From: Megaleporinus macrocephalus | Taxonomy: Eukaryota > Chordata > Actinopteri > Characiformes > Anostomidae | Reading direction: 5' to 3' | DNA: 64,000 bases | Assembly (NCBI GenBank): GCA_021613375.1 | Contig: CM038704.1 | Span: 376,001 to 440,000 of the forward strand | Part shown: piece by piece, positions 11,801 through 26,200 of the stretch | How the letters are laid out: each line of letters starts with the position of its first letter | Position numbering within the stretch: position 1 is the stretch's first letter | The notes under the pieces: model-generated | Databases searched by the model: none | Seen by the model: the letters and a program-made list of their open reading frames with translations, nothing else | Told to the model about the DNA's origin: nothing | Position numbers and translations under genes: made by a program

Positions 11801-14800
11801 GCTGATGAAGTTGGATGGTTGGGAAGTTGGACTGGAGCTGATGAAGTTGGATGGTTGGGAAATTGGATGGTTGGGAAGTTGGACTGGAGCTGATGAAGTT
11901 GGATGGTTTTGAAGTTGGACTGGAGCTGATGAAGTTGGACGGTTTTGAAGTTGGACTGGAGCTGATGAAGTTGGATGGTTTTGAAGTTGGACTGGAGCTG
12001 AGGAAGTTGGATGGTTGAGAAGTTGGATGGTTGGGAAGTTGGACTGGAGCTGATGAAGTTGGATGGTTGAGAAGTTGGATGGTTGGGAAGTTGGACTGGA
12101 GCTGATGAAGATGGACGGTTGGGAAGTTGGACTGGAGCTGATGAAGATGAACGGTTGGGAAGTTGGACTGGAGCTGAGGAAGTTGGACGGTTGGGAAGTT
12201 GGACTGGAGCTGAGGAAGTTGGACGGTTGGGAAGTTGGACGGTTGGGAAGTTGGACTGGAGCTGATGAAGATGGATGGTTGGGAAGTTGGACTGGAGCTG
12301 AGGAAGTTGGATGGTTGGGAAGTTGGACTGGAGCTGATGAAGATGGATGGTTGGGAAGTTGGACTGGAGCTGAGGAAGTTGGATGGTTGGGAAGTTGGAC
12401 TGGAGCTGATGAAGATGGACGGTTGGGAAGTTGAACTGGAGCTGATGAAGATGGACGGTTGGGAAGTTGGACTGGAGCTGAGGAAGTTGGACGGTTTTGA
12501 AGTTGGACTGGAACTGATGAAGATGGACGGTTGGGAAGTTGGACTGGAGCTGATGAAGTTGGACGGTTGGGAAGTTGGATGGTTGGGAAGTTGGACTGGA
12601 GCTGATGAAGTTGGACGGTTGGAAAGTTGGATGGTTGGGAAGTTGGACTGGAGCTGATGAAGTTGGATGGTTGGGAAGTTGGACTGGAGCTGATGAAGTT
12701 GGACGGTTGGGAAGTTGGACTGGAGCTGAGGAAGTTGGACGGTTGGGAAGTTGGACTGGAGCTGAGGAAGTTGGACGGTTGGGAAGTTGGACGGTTGGGA
12801 AGTTGGACTGGAGCTGATGAAGATGGATGGTTGGGAAGTTGGACTGGAGCTGAGGAAGTTGGATGGTTGGGAAGTTGGACTGGAGCTGAGGAAGTTGGAT
12901 GGTTGGGAGGTTGAACTGGAGCTGATGAAGTTGGACGGTTTTGAAGTTGGACTGGAGCTGATGAAGTTGGATGGTTTTGAAGTTGGACTGGAGCTAATGA
13001 AGTTGGACGGTTTTGAAGTTGGACTGGAGCTGATGAAGTTGGATGGTTTTGAAGTTGGACTGGAGCTGATGAAGTTGGACGGTTGGGAAGTTGGACTGGA
13101 GCTGATGAAGTTGGACGGTTGGGAAGTTGGACTGGAGCTGAGGAAGTTGGACTGGAGCTGAGGAAGTTGGATGGTTGGGAGGTTGAACTGGAGCTGATGA
13201 AGTTGGACGGTTTTGAAGTTGGACTGGAGCTGATGAAGTTGGATGGTTTTGAAGTTGGACTGGAGCTGATGAAGTTGGACGGTTTTGAAGTTGGACTGGA
13301 GCTGATGAAGTTGGATGGTTTTGAAGTTGGACTGGAGCTGATGAAGTTGGACGGTTGGGAAGTTGGACTGGAGCTGATGAAGTTGGACGGTTGGGAAGTT
13401 GGACTGGAGCCGAGGAAGTTGGACTGGAGCTGAGGAAGTTGGATGGTTGGGAGGTTGAACTGGAGCTGATGAAGTTGGACGGTTGGGAAGTTGGACTGGA
13501 GCTGATGAAGTTGGACGGTTTTGAAGTTGGACTGGAGCTGATGAAGTTGGACGGTTTTGAAGTTGGACTGGAGCTGATGAAGTTGGACGGTTGGGAAGTT
13601 GGACTGGAGCTGATGAAGTTGGACGGTTTTGAAGTTGGACTGGAGCTGATGAAGTTGGATGGTTTTGAAGTTGGACTGGAGCTGATGAAGTTGGACGGTT
13701 TTGAAGTTGGACTGGAGCTGATGAAGTTGGACGGTTTTGAAGTTGGATGGTTGAGAAGTTGGATGGTTGGGAAGTTGGACTGGAGCTGAGGAAGTTGGAT
13801 GGTTGAGAAGTTGGATGGTTGGGAAGTTGGACTGGAGCTGAGGAAGTTGGATGGTTGGGAGGTTGGACTGGAGCTGATGAAGTTGGACGGTTTTGAAGTT
13901 GGACTGGAGCTGATGAAGTTGGATGGTTTTGAAGTTGGACTGGAGCTGATGAAGTTGGACGGTTTTGAAGTTGGACTGGAGCTGATGAAGTTGGACGGTT
14001 GGGAAGTTGGACTGGAGCTGATGAAGTTGGACGGTTGGGAAGTTGGACTGGAGCTGAGGAAGTTGGACTGGAGCTGAGGAAGTTGGATGGTTGGGAGGTT
14101 GAACTGGAGCTGATGAAGTTGGACGGTTGGGAAGTTGGACTGGAGCTGATGAAGTTGGACGGTTTTGAAGTTGGACTGGAGCTGATGAAGTTGGACGGTT
14201 TTGAAGTTGGACTGGAGCTGATGAAGTTGGACGGTTGGGAAGTTGGACTGGAGCTGATGAAGTTGGACGGTTTTGAAGTTGGACTGGAGCTGATGAAGTT
14301 GGATGGTTTTGAAGTTGGACTGGAGCTGATGAAGTTGGACGGTTTTGAAGTTGGACTGGAGCTGATGAAGTTGGACGGTTTTGAAGTTGGATGGTTGAGA
14401 AGTTGGATGGTTGGGAAGTTGGACTGGAGCTGAGGAAGTTGGATGGTTGAGAAGTTGGATGGTTGGGAAGTTGGACTGGAGCTGAGGAAGTTGGATGGTT
14501 GGGAAGTTGGACTGGAGCTGAGGAAGTTGGATGGTTGAGAAGTTGGATGGTTTTGAAGTTGGACTGGAGCTGATGAAGTTGGACGGTTGGGAAGTTGGAC
14601 TGGAGCTGATGAAGTTGGACGGTTTTGAAGTTGGACTGGAGCTGATGAAGTTGGACGGTTTTGAAGTTGGATGGTTGAGAAGTTGGATGGTTGGGAAGTT
14701 GGACTGGAGCTGATGAAGTTGGACGGTTGGGAAGTTGGATGGTTGAGAAGTTGGATGGTTGGGAAGTTGGACTGGAGCTGAGGAAGTTGGATGGTTGGGA

Positions 14801-17800
14801 AGTTGGACTGGAGCTGAGGAAGTTGGATGGTTGGGAGGTTGAACTGGAGCTGATGAAGTTGGACGGTTGGGAAGTTGGATGGTTGAGAAGTTGGATGGTT
14901 GGGAAGTTGGACTGGAGCTGAGGAAGTTGGATGGTTGGGAGGTTGAACTGGAGCTGATGAAGTTGGACTGGAGCTGATGAAGTTGGACGGTTTTGAAGTT
15001 GGACTGGAGCTGATGAAGTTGGACGGTTTTGAAGTTGGATGGTTGAGAAGTTGGATGGTTGGGAAGTTGGACTGGAGCTGAGGAAGTTGGATGGTTGGGA
15101 GGTTGAACTGGAGCTGATGAAGTTGGACGGTTTTGAAGTTGGACTGGAGCTGATGAAGTTGGATGGTTGGGAAGTTGGACTGGAGCTGAGGAAGTTGGAC
15201 GGTTGGGAAGTTGGACTGGAGCTGATGAAGTTGGACGGTTTTGAAGTTGGACTGGAGCTGATGAGGTGGACGGTTTTGAAGTTGGACTGGAGCTGAGGAA
15301 GTTGGACGGTTTTGAAGTTGGATGGTTGAGAAGTTGGATGGTTGGGAAGTTGGACTGGAGCTGATGAAGTTGGACGGTTTTGAAGTTGGACTGGAGCTGA
15401 TGAGGTGGACGGTTTTGAAGTTGGACTGGAGCTGAGGAAGTTGGACGGTTTTGAAGTTGGATGGTTGAGAAGTTGGATGGTTGGGAAGTTGGACTGGAGC
15501 TGAGGAAGTTGGATGGTTGGGAGGTTGAACTGGAGCTGATGAAGTTGGATGGTTGGGAAGTTGAACTGGAGCTGATGAAGTTGGACGGTTTTGAAGTTGG
15601 ACTGGAGCTGATGAAGTTGGACTGGAGCTGATGAAGTTGGACGGTTTTGAAGTTGGACTGGAGCTGATGAAGTTGGACTGGAGCTGATGAAGTTGGACGG
15701 TTTTGAAGTTGGACTGGAGCTGAGGAAGTTGGATGGTTGGGAGGTTGAACTGGAGCTGATGAAGTTGGACGGTTTTGAAGTTGGACTGGAGCTGATGAAG
15801 TTGGACGGTTTTGAAGTTGGACTGGAGCTGATGAAGTTGGACGGTTTTGAAGTTGGATGGTTGAGAAGTTGGATGGTTGGGAGGTTGAACTGGAGCTGAT
15901 GAAGTTGGACGGTTTTGAAGTTGGACTGGAGCTGATGAAGTTGGACGGTTTTGAAGTTGGACTGGAGCTGATGAAGTTGGACGGTTTTGAAGTTGGATGG
16001 TTGAGAAGTTGGATGGTTGGGAAGTTGGACTGGAGCTGAGGAAGTTGGATGGTTGGGAGGTTGAACTGGAGCTGATGAAGTTGGACGGTTTTGAAGTTGG
16101 ACTGGAGCTGATGAAGTTGGACGGTTTTGAAGTTGGATGGTTGAGAAGTTGGATGGTTGGGAAGTTGGACTGGAGCTGAGGAAGTTGGATGGTTGGGAGG
16201 TTGAACTGGAGCTGATGAAGTTGGACGGTTTTGAAGTTGGACTGGAGCTGATGAAGTTGGACGGTTGGGAAGTTGAACTGGAGCTGATGAAGTTGGACGG
16301 TTTTGAAGTTGGACTGGAGCTGATGAGGACAGCAGTGTTTGGTTTGGTGCTGGAGTCTGAGCGGAGTGAGTGATGGCTTTTCCAGCGTGTCGCTCATGTG
16401 GCTGTGACAGGAAAAGAAAGGCATGCGCTGAAACAGGCCAGTGAAGGAGACGCTGAGCGATACAGGGAGGTGTAAGATCATGTCTGTGTCTCCACAGAGA
16501 ATGGTATTTGAATGGAAACTACTTGGTGGTTCTGGTCACCGTCTCGATGATTCTGCCGTTGGCCCTGATGAAGCAGCTGGGTGAGTGAAGCTCTCTGTCC
16601 TTCAGTGAAACCATCAGTAACATTATTTAAACATTCATAATTAATTATGTTATAGTTGTGTATGATATTAACGGTGTAGTGTAATTAGTGGTAAACAGGA
16701 AATCTCCATTTCTGGAAAAAAGCTGGGACGTTTTCTAACAGTGCATGTAATAATCTGTGATTCTCTTGAAGCTAAACCGAGTACAGAAGTACAAAGTAAT
16801 GAGTTTAAGTGTTTTTGTTGACCCACTTGCAACACACTCATAAATTTGGAACAGACGCAGATTAAGAGTAAAATAGATTTTTAAGCATTCCACAATCAGC
16901 AGGTGAGCTGGTAACAGGTGAGTGATCTTGACTGGCTATGAAGGATCCACCAAAGTCTGAGTCTTTACAAACAGAGATGGTCCTGGTTCTACACTTTGTG
17001 TCAAACTTGGTGAGAGAACCATCAAACAGCTGACATGCCCTCTTAAATGTAAGTAAATGGATTCGGGAAGAGTTCGGAATACCATCATCCCTCACCACAG
17101 AAACAGTAAATACAAGAAAGACCTTCATTAACTCTATCCAGCAGCACCGCCGAGTTCTCTGGGCCCAAGTACATCTCGGATGGTCAGTGGAAACGTGAGC
17201 TGTGGTCAGATGAGATCACCTGTTTTTGGGAAAAATGGACATCCCACAGACGAGAGGGACCATCCAGACTTTCATCAGTGACCAGAGCATGGGCGACCAG
17301 CATACGTGTGAAGATATCATCGATGTGGAGCTGAATACTGGGATTTTAGAGAGACGTGTAGCCATCAAGTCACCTTCTTTTCCCGGGAAGTCTGAGACTA
17401 TTCCAGCAGGACAGTGCCAGTCTGTCTGTGCTACAACACAGTAGACCACTGACCTGCCTGCGGTCTCCTGTCTGTCTCCTACTGGAAATGTATAACGCAT
17501 CATGAAGAGGAGAATTTGGACATTTTTCCTTATTGTCAACAACAACAACAAAAAAAATAATAAGCCTTAAATTTAAAATAATAAACAGTCAAAATCCGTC
17601 AACAAAGTTAGGTTCCAGATTTCTCCTGGACGCTCCAGACATTGTATGAATGTGTTCAGTTCTTGATTTATCTTAATGAAGTACTGAGCAGTCAAAGCAG
17701 GTATTAGATGAGAACTGATAATAATACTGGTTGCTTAGGAGAAGCTTGGAAAGGGTTAAATAAACACACTGACGTATAGAAAACACTACTAACTCTATTA

Positions 17801-20314
17801 ATACTGATTAATATTTAATAATAAAGTGTAAAAGCTCTACTTACTCTATTAATACTGATTAATATTTAATAATAAAGTGTAAAAACTCTACTTACTCTAT
17901 TAATACTGATTAATATTTAATAATAAGGTGTAAAAACTCTACTTACTCTATTAATACTGATTAATATTTAATAATAAAGTGTAAAAGCACTAATTACTTT
18001 ATTAATACTGATTAATATTTAATAATAAAGTGTAAAAGTACTACTTACTCTATTAATACTGATTAATATTTAATAATAAAGTGTAAAAGCTCTATTTACT
18101 CTATTAATACTGAATAATATTTAATAATAAAGTGTAAAAGCTCTATTTACTCTATTAATACTGTTTAATATTTAATAATGAAGTGTAAAAGCTCTACTTT
18201 ATTAATACTGTTTAATATTTAATAATAAAGTGTAAAATCACTACTTGCTCTATTAATACTGATTAATATTTAATAATAGTGTAAAAGCTCTACTTACTCT
18301 ATTAGTACTGATTAATATTTAATAATAAAGTGTAAAAGCTCTATTTACTCTATTAATACTGAATAATATTTAATAATAAAGTGTAAAAGCTCTATTTACT
18401 CTATCAATACTGTTTAATATTTAATAATAAAGTGTAAAAGCTCTACTTACTCTATTAATACTGATTAATATTTAATAATAAAGTGTAAAAGCTCTATTTA
18501 CTCTATTAATACTGTTTAATATTTAATAATAAAATGTAAAAGCTCTACTTACTCTATTAATACTGATTAATATCTAATAATAAAGTGTAAAAGCACTAAT
18601 TACTTTATTAATACCGATTAATATTTAATAATAAAGTGTAAAAGCTCTATTTACTCTATTAATACTGAATAATATTTAATAATAAAGTGTAAAAGCACTA
18701 CTTACTCTATTAATACTGTTTAATATTTAATAATAAAGAGTTTACTGAGTAAATATAAACTTCCTGTCTGGAATAAATAGCTTTTTATATATAATAATGT
18801 AACAGTTTTGTATAAAAATATAAATTAGAGTTGAAATTAAAATTAAGACACTGAATATGATCTGAACTATAAGCAGGATAGATTTCAGCCGCTGTTTAAA
18901 GCTAGTAACAGACGATAAGCTGATGAATATTAATGATAAGGATGTACAGATTTGTGGTGCGTTATGACAGAACTCTGTGGAAAATTCAATAAAGGAGCTG
19001 CTGATGATCTTGGAGGAGGGTGTGGAACATGTTCTGCTGGGATGTGAGTAGGTGCTGATCCATTAGGAGATTATAAACCAGTAAATAATTAAAAAATCAA
19101 TCTGGGGTGAGTCAGACAGTCAGTGCAGCAGAGCTAAACCATCATAAGTCTTTTATTTTATTATTATATAACTCCTAACTCGTAACACGGCCACTGTGAC
19201 TGTACGGTGGTGCGCCGGCCGGGCTGCTCTGTTTGCACACTGCTGACTGATGGGTATTTTAATATTTGCTGTCTCTCTGCGGGTGATATCGGCGCGGTGA
19301 TACGGTTTGCCGTGTGGAATCTGGTTCTGTTCCCATGACTGAGCTTTTCTTAGAATGGAACGTAGCAGCTATGAGCGTTCTGCTCGCTCTATCAGCCGTG
19401 ACTGCACACTGACATGCCCCCCCTTCTTCCTCCCACAGGTTACCTCGGTTATGCCAGTGGATTCTCTCTCAGCTGCATGGTCTTCTTCCTCAGTGCGGTA
19501 CGTAGACGTTCGGTCACCACCGTCTCAGTGTCCTCCTCTCACCTCCAGTCTGATGTTAGCTTATAACAAATCAGCATCAGTGCTGAGTTTAATCCTGCAG
19601 ATGTTCTACAAACCCGTCAGCAGCTGTATGAGTTGTTTAGACACCTGAGGGAACGTGAAGGTCACCTAAATATACACTCACATCCAAGAAGGTGAAATAA
19701 GCAAGTTTATGATCATCTTTTTATAAAAACAGCTCATAAGATTAGAATAAATATAATAAAAGTCATACCCGCTGATACTCAGGGGTCCCATGTTGGCTCA
19801 CTCACCATAGCAGAAACTGTTGGGTTTACTAGTTCTTCTTCGTCTTCTTCGTCTTCGTCTTCTTCGTCTTCGTCTTCGTCTTCTTCTTCTTTTGGAGATG
19901 CTCTTTTCCAGTTTGGTAGATCTTCCACACATTCACTGAGATCTTCATCATCATCTTCTCTTCAGTCATCAGTTTAATAATTCAGATTAACAAACCTATG
20001 AAGGCATATTGTAGTTTTTAGTGGTGTCTCAGTCACATAGGACCAACTGAGTGAAGCAGTGTGGTACAGCGCCCCCCTGAGGCAGAGCAGCTCTAGTGAG
20101 TTAAAGGCAATAGCTCACTGATTGGTGAATTTTAGATTTGGTGAGTTTCAGGGGGTCAGAAGGTTAATTAGGCGGCAACAAAAAAATAGATAAAAGGTTT
20201 TTGAATATTATTAAATATTATTCTCTAAGTATATTATGTCTAAGATCTTTTCACAGTTTTGTATGTTTTATTGTAAACTATGTTATGCTGTTATGTTCAA
20301 AAGGTTGTGTATGA

Positions 20315-20375
<61 letters not shown>

Positions 20376-21649
20376 TAAATACTGTGCACCCTGGTAATAC
20401 TATCTATCTGTCTATCTAAAGTTGCTATGTGAAGTTTGTGTATTTATTGATCTATATTAACAGAATGTATGATATAAAACATTTTAACTTCACTTATATA
20501 CTGACCGGTCAATCCAGCCAGAGGACAAACAACAAAATCAGAAACAAAGTCTTATATGAGCTTTTATATCATCGCCCTTCTTCTCCCTCAGGTCATTTAT
20601 AAGAAGTTTCAGATCCCCTGTCCATTTGAGGAGTTCTCATCCAATAGCACGGCAATACACCTGCAGTCAAACGTCTCCGCCTTTGCTGACCACTCCCACA
20701 GTTATGACAATGGACACCTGGTGGACGAAGACCACTGCTCTCCCCGTATGTTCACGGTCAACTCTCAGGTACGATCTACAGTTTAAACATCACTCCGATA
20801 GCAGAACGACGCGGAGAGAACAAAGAGCTTAGGAGGTGTTTTGTGTTTGTTCTTTCTTCAGACGGCGTACACCATCCCCATCCTGGCCTTCGCCTTCGTC
20901 TGTCACCCTGAGGTTCTGCCCATCTACACCGAGCTGCGCAAGTGAGTCTGAGACATGACCTCTCCTCTAACTGCCCACCGCATCATACCCCCCGAGCAGC
21001 CGGTTCATTAGTACCTGAACTTCTCACAGACCACAGTAGATGTTGGAGGTGGTGCTGATGTGATGAAGAGAGGTTTGAGCTGACCTGAAAGATGAGCTGC
21101 TATCGAGCAGCAGATATAATACTCACTCCTACTGACCACCAGTGTTCACCCCCAGATCACCCTTACACACTACAATACTCACTCCTACTGAGCACCAGCA
21201 CCATCAGCTCAGCTTCTCCTTCACCAGTTCTCCTGTTTCCACCTTAAATGGAGGTGCAGGTACGTTCTGGCTCCTGCTGCACTGTTTAAGGTGGAACAGG
21301 AAAACTGGTGAACAAGCTGCTTCACCCTCGTGTGCTCGGTAGGAGTGAGTAGTGTAGAGTGAACAGTTGGTCTGGGGGTGATGTGACTGGTCACTGGTGA
21401 GAGATTTAAAACTACAGCTACAAGAAACTGGACCAGGAAGTTCAGTCTCTCGTCCTGACCGCAGACGAAGGGTCAGACCGTTCTGCTGCTGCTTTTCGGT
21501 TCTAGATAAAAGATCCTTGTGGTTCTCAGTTCAACTGATTCTGAGAGACTGTAAATGATGTAAACCGTATAAATGTTCTGAGAGACTGAGATTGTTCAAA
21601 CTGTTTCATACGCACGTGTGTATATAACTCTTGTAATTATTATTATTAC

Positions 21650-21688
<39 letters not shown>

Positions 21689-23225
21689 CTGTAAACAGTC
21701 ATTTGAAACGGCGTGTATGTGTAAATTGAAGCCCACCTCTCTGCTTGCAGCCCCTCCCAGAAGAAAATGCAGCAGGTCTCCAACATCTCCATTCTGATCA
21801 TGTACACCATGTACTTCCTGGCTGCCCTCTTTGGGTATCTGACATTCAAAGGTGAGATGTGACTCTGACCTGAGGGGGTCCCTAGGGGGTCCTGAGGGGG
21901 TCTGTTTATCTTTTGCCCTGTAGAATAAGAGTAAATGAAGATGTTCATCATGAATAAAACCATGTTATCATTATAACTCACGGACTGTAGAGAGTGTGGA
22001 GGCTGAGCTGCTGCACACCTACAGCCGGATCGACCCCTATGACGTCCTCATCCTCTGCGTGCGACTGGCTGTGCTCACCGCGGTCACGCTGACCGTGCCG
22101 ATCGTCCTGTTCCCGGTGAGTTCAGAGTTCAGAGCCCAGTCCCACGCGGCAGACCCCTGCTGCTGAACATGTACAGGTCATGTGGACCCCGAGTCAGGTG
22201 TTTTTGTTGTGATGCTCAGGTGCGCAGAGCCATCCAGCAGATGCTGTTTCCCAACAAGACCTTCAACTGGCTCCGCCACATCGCCATCGCTGTCGTCCTC
22301 CTCACCTTCATCAACATGCTCGTCATCTTCGCCCCCAACATCCTGGGCATCTTCGGGGTCATCGGTGAGTCTGTCAGCACGGAAGTGGAGAGAGTTAACA
22401 TCTGATGTTTCAGTTGCAGCAGGGGGTCCCGAGACTTTCCACCCACCTGCTCGAAAAAAACAAACAAACAGGAAAACAAACGTTTGTGTTTATAATTTAA
22501 ATTTTTGTAACATTTTCAACACAGAGTCAGGTTTTGAGGTGAATCAGTGAATATTTAATATCAGATTAGGCAGAACTGAGCAGGTTTATATCAGAAATCT
22601 GTGGTTTAGTGGACGAGTAGTTAAACACATCTATCGAGGTGTAGTTTATCAATATTTTCCCCTCACCTGTAAAAACAAAACTGCCCTGTGTTTACCATTA
22701 ATGATCTTTATGTCCACACTGTTGCCCTCTACTCCTCCCTTACGCCACTGCTCTTAGATGAACACTTACCTGCCGTAGAACAAAAAGAGCATTAAAGCTT
22801 TGGATCTAGTATCAGAAATGTAATATATGCAATTAGCAAAACTGTTTTTTCATTAGTTTATAATTACCTGTAACTACAAATCATTGTGTTATTGTTTAGA
22901 ATGAGCCTTTAGATAGATAGATAGACAGATAGATAGATGGATGGATGGATGGATGGATGGATGGGAATTTCAAGGAATCCAGTAGCTATTCCACAATTGC
23001 ACAAGGCAAATATAGAATAGAAATAGAAAAGTGAGAGTGATGGCAGTAGTGCAATTAACCAGTGTAAACAGTGTAAACAGTGTAAACAGTGTAAACAGTA
23101 TAGACTTTGGTAGTGCAAATACGCAGTTATGCAGTCAGCAGTGCAAATATACAATAAAAAGCAGCAGCACTATTTATATGTATAGACCGTACACATGATG
23201 TATAATAATAATAACAGTATAGTCC

Positions 23226-23289
<64 letters not shown>

Positions 23290-26200
23290 TTAACAGTATA
23301 ATTATATATAACATGCAGTTATACTGATACATCTATATCTACACAGTAGCTGAAACTACCACCACCATGTTTCTACAGTAGCCCAGAACCAACACACACA
23401 CTGACTGTAGGGAGACTCACACTTTTACACTGAAACAGCAGTTTGAACTAGGTGGCGCTATAGCACTGACTGGAGGACGTAGAAAGAAGAAGAGTCTTTG
23501 TTGAAATGTTCTCTTGTAGAACAGATTTATCAGCAGCTCCGTATATAAAACTCCAGATAGAATATTTAATAGTTTAAATCTCCTCAATCACAAACACTAC
23601 CAGCATCACAACTACGAGACTGAAGATCAGCTTCTTATTCACCAGCTGCTTATTCAGATCTTCCTGATCCACCTTTTCCGGATATGGTGACTCACAGGGC
23701 TAAATCTATTTCTTCAACTTCTGTTGATTGTTTTAGTTTATTGTTGCCTCATCGTACATAAATAAACTTCTTAATTTTAGTTCCCACATACAGTTAGGCC
23801 CAGAAATATTTGGACAGTGACACAAGTTTTGGTATTTTAGCTGTTTACCAAAACATATTCAAGATACAGTTATATAATCAATATTATAATATGTTATAAT
23901 GAATAAAATAATAAAGTGCAGACTCTCAGCTTTAATTTGAGGGTATTCACAGCCTAATTGGAGGAAGGGTTTAGGAATGACAGCTCTTTAATATGTAGCT
24001 GCCCCTTTTTCTAGGGTTCAAACGTAATTGGACAATTATCTCAACAGCAATTTCGTGGGCTGCATGGGCTACAACCTCGTTAGTCCATCATCAGTTAAGC
24101 AGGTAAAAGGTCTGGAGTTGATTAAAAGGTGTGGCATTTGTATTTGGAAGCTGTTGCTGTGAACCCACTCTCAGTGGAAGTGAAACAGACCGTCATTAGA
24201 CTGAAAGAAGAACTCCATCAGAGAGATGGCGGGAATGTTAGGAGTGGCCAGATTAACAGTTTGGTGCATTCTGGAAATAAGAGTGCACTGATGGTGGAGG
24301 CAGTGTGATGGCCAGGGCACACATGGCTTCCAATGGCACTGGGTCACTGGTGTTTATTGATGGTGTGACTGAAGACAGAAGCAGCTGGATGAGTTCTGAA
24401 GTGTACAGGGATTTACTGCTCAGATTCAACCAAATGCAGCGAGGTTGATTGGACCCAAAACATACTGTGGAAGCAACCCAGAAGTTTTTAAGATAAAGAA
24501 TTAGAATATTCTGTAATGGCTGAGTCGATCACCAGATCCCAACCCGATCGAGCCTTGATTTCACTGCTTAAGACAAAACCTAGAGTAGAAAAACCCACAA
24601 ACATCTGCAGTAAAGGCAAAGCATCACTAAGGAGGAAACCCAGAGTTTGGTGATGTCCATGGGTTCCAGATATCAGGCAGTCATTGCCTGCAAAGGATTC
24701 TCAACAAAGTATTAAAAATTAACATTTTATTTACAGTAATGTTAATTTGTCCAATTACTTTTGAGCCCCTGAAATGAGTAGGCTTTGTAGAAAAATGGTT
24801 GCAGTTTCTAAACATTTCATAGGATATTTTGTTCAACCACTTAGATTAAGCCTGAAAGTCTGCACTTCAATTGCATCCCAGTTGTTTCAGTTTAAATCCA
24901 ATGTGGTGGCATGAAGAGCAGAAATCATGAAGATTGTGTCACTGTCTAAATATTTCTGGGCCTAATCTATCTGTTTACTCCTGAGTGTGGGCCTCAGGGA
25001 GCTCTTAAGGCAGCAGAAAGATTACAGCAGAGATCTAAATTTTGTTATTAAGTTAAAATTAAAGGTGGGAAAATTAGAATTTACAATGTGTAAAAAGTGC
25101 TTCTGGTTAAAGAACATGACGTGTAGGTTCTGTATATATTCAGGGCCGGTTCGTCCACTTTTGGACAGTTCTGCGGTCAGTCAGTACGTACAGTGAGATA
25201 CGTCGGTCCCCGTGTCATCCAGGATGCAGTAAATAAACATGTTAGCAGTAACAACATACTGAATCAGAGCTCGTTCGGTTTTGCTGCTCCTGTCTGGTTT
25301 CCGGCTGGTTGGACTTCAGCGTACGAGCTGGTTCTGTTGAAGTGGTCCGCTGTCTCTGGCCCTGAGGAGCGCTTTGAACGCAACCACTCCTGGTTGTGAA
25401 ATAGATAAAGCAGATGGTGAGTGAACGTTTTCCCTGCAGTCGCTCAGAAATGAGCCGAGAGTCCGGATACAAAAGGTCACTCGTCCCACAAACTTCACAC
25501 CAAAATAAGAGCTTTGAATTGAGGGAATATCACAATGCTGAACATTGCTGTGAGGATTTGATTGAGTGTTAGTGAGGTGAGGTACTGATGTTGAACACAT
25601 TAGAAGGGCTGTCTATATAATTTTGGACATACAGTGCGTGTTGTCATTAATTGGCTGACAGTCTCTGATGCTGTGTGAGAATGAGGGTGAGTTGATGTTA
25701 GCAGTGTGTAAAGTAGTTCATTGGTCAGAGGGACTGTCCGGATACTTATGGCTGTACAGTGTGTGTATTGTCTGAGGCAAGTTAACTGACTCTTCTCCTC
25801 TGCTTCTTCTTGAAGGTGCGACATCTGCTCCCTGCCTCATCTTCATCTTCCCGGCTGTCTTTTACATGCGCATCGTCCCCAAAGAAGAAGAGCCCATTCG
25901 CTCCACCCCCAAAGTCGTGGTGAGTGATTCTTCTCTGAACATCAGCTCTTACCCCTTCTCTTACCCTACCCTCCGTCCTTACCCTTACCCTTTAATCTTA
26001 CCCCCTACCCTCCGTCCTTACCCTTACCCTTTAATCTTACCCCCTACCCTCCGTCCTTACCCTTACCCTTTAATCTTACCCCCTACCCTCCGTCCTTACC
26101 CTTACCCCCCATCCTACCCTTCAACCTTACCCTCCGTCCTTAACCTTACCCTCCGTCCTTACCCCTTACCCTCCATCCTTACCCTTACCCTCCATCCTTA

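Noticed and set aside
10791..16481. A minus-strand open frame of 1,896 codons as a protein-coding gene
   Set aside because: Its sequence is almost entirely the 36-bp minisatellite, all three frames of which lack stops. It starts and ends in slc38a3 intron sequence, has no recognisable domain and lies antisense to a known gene.
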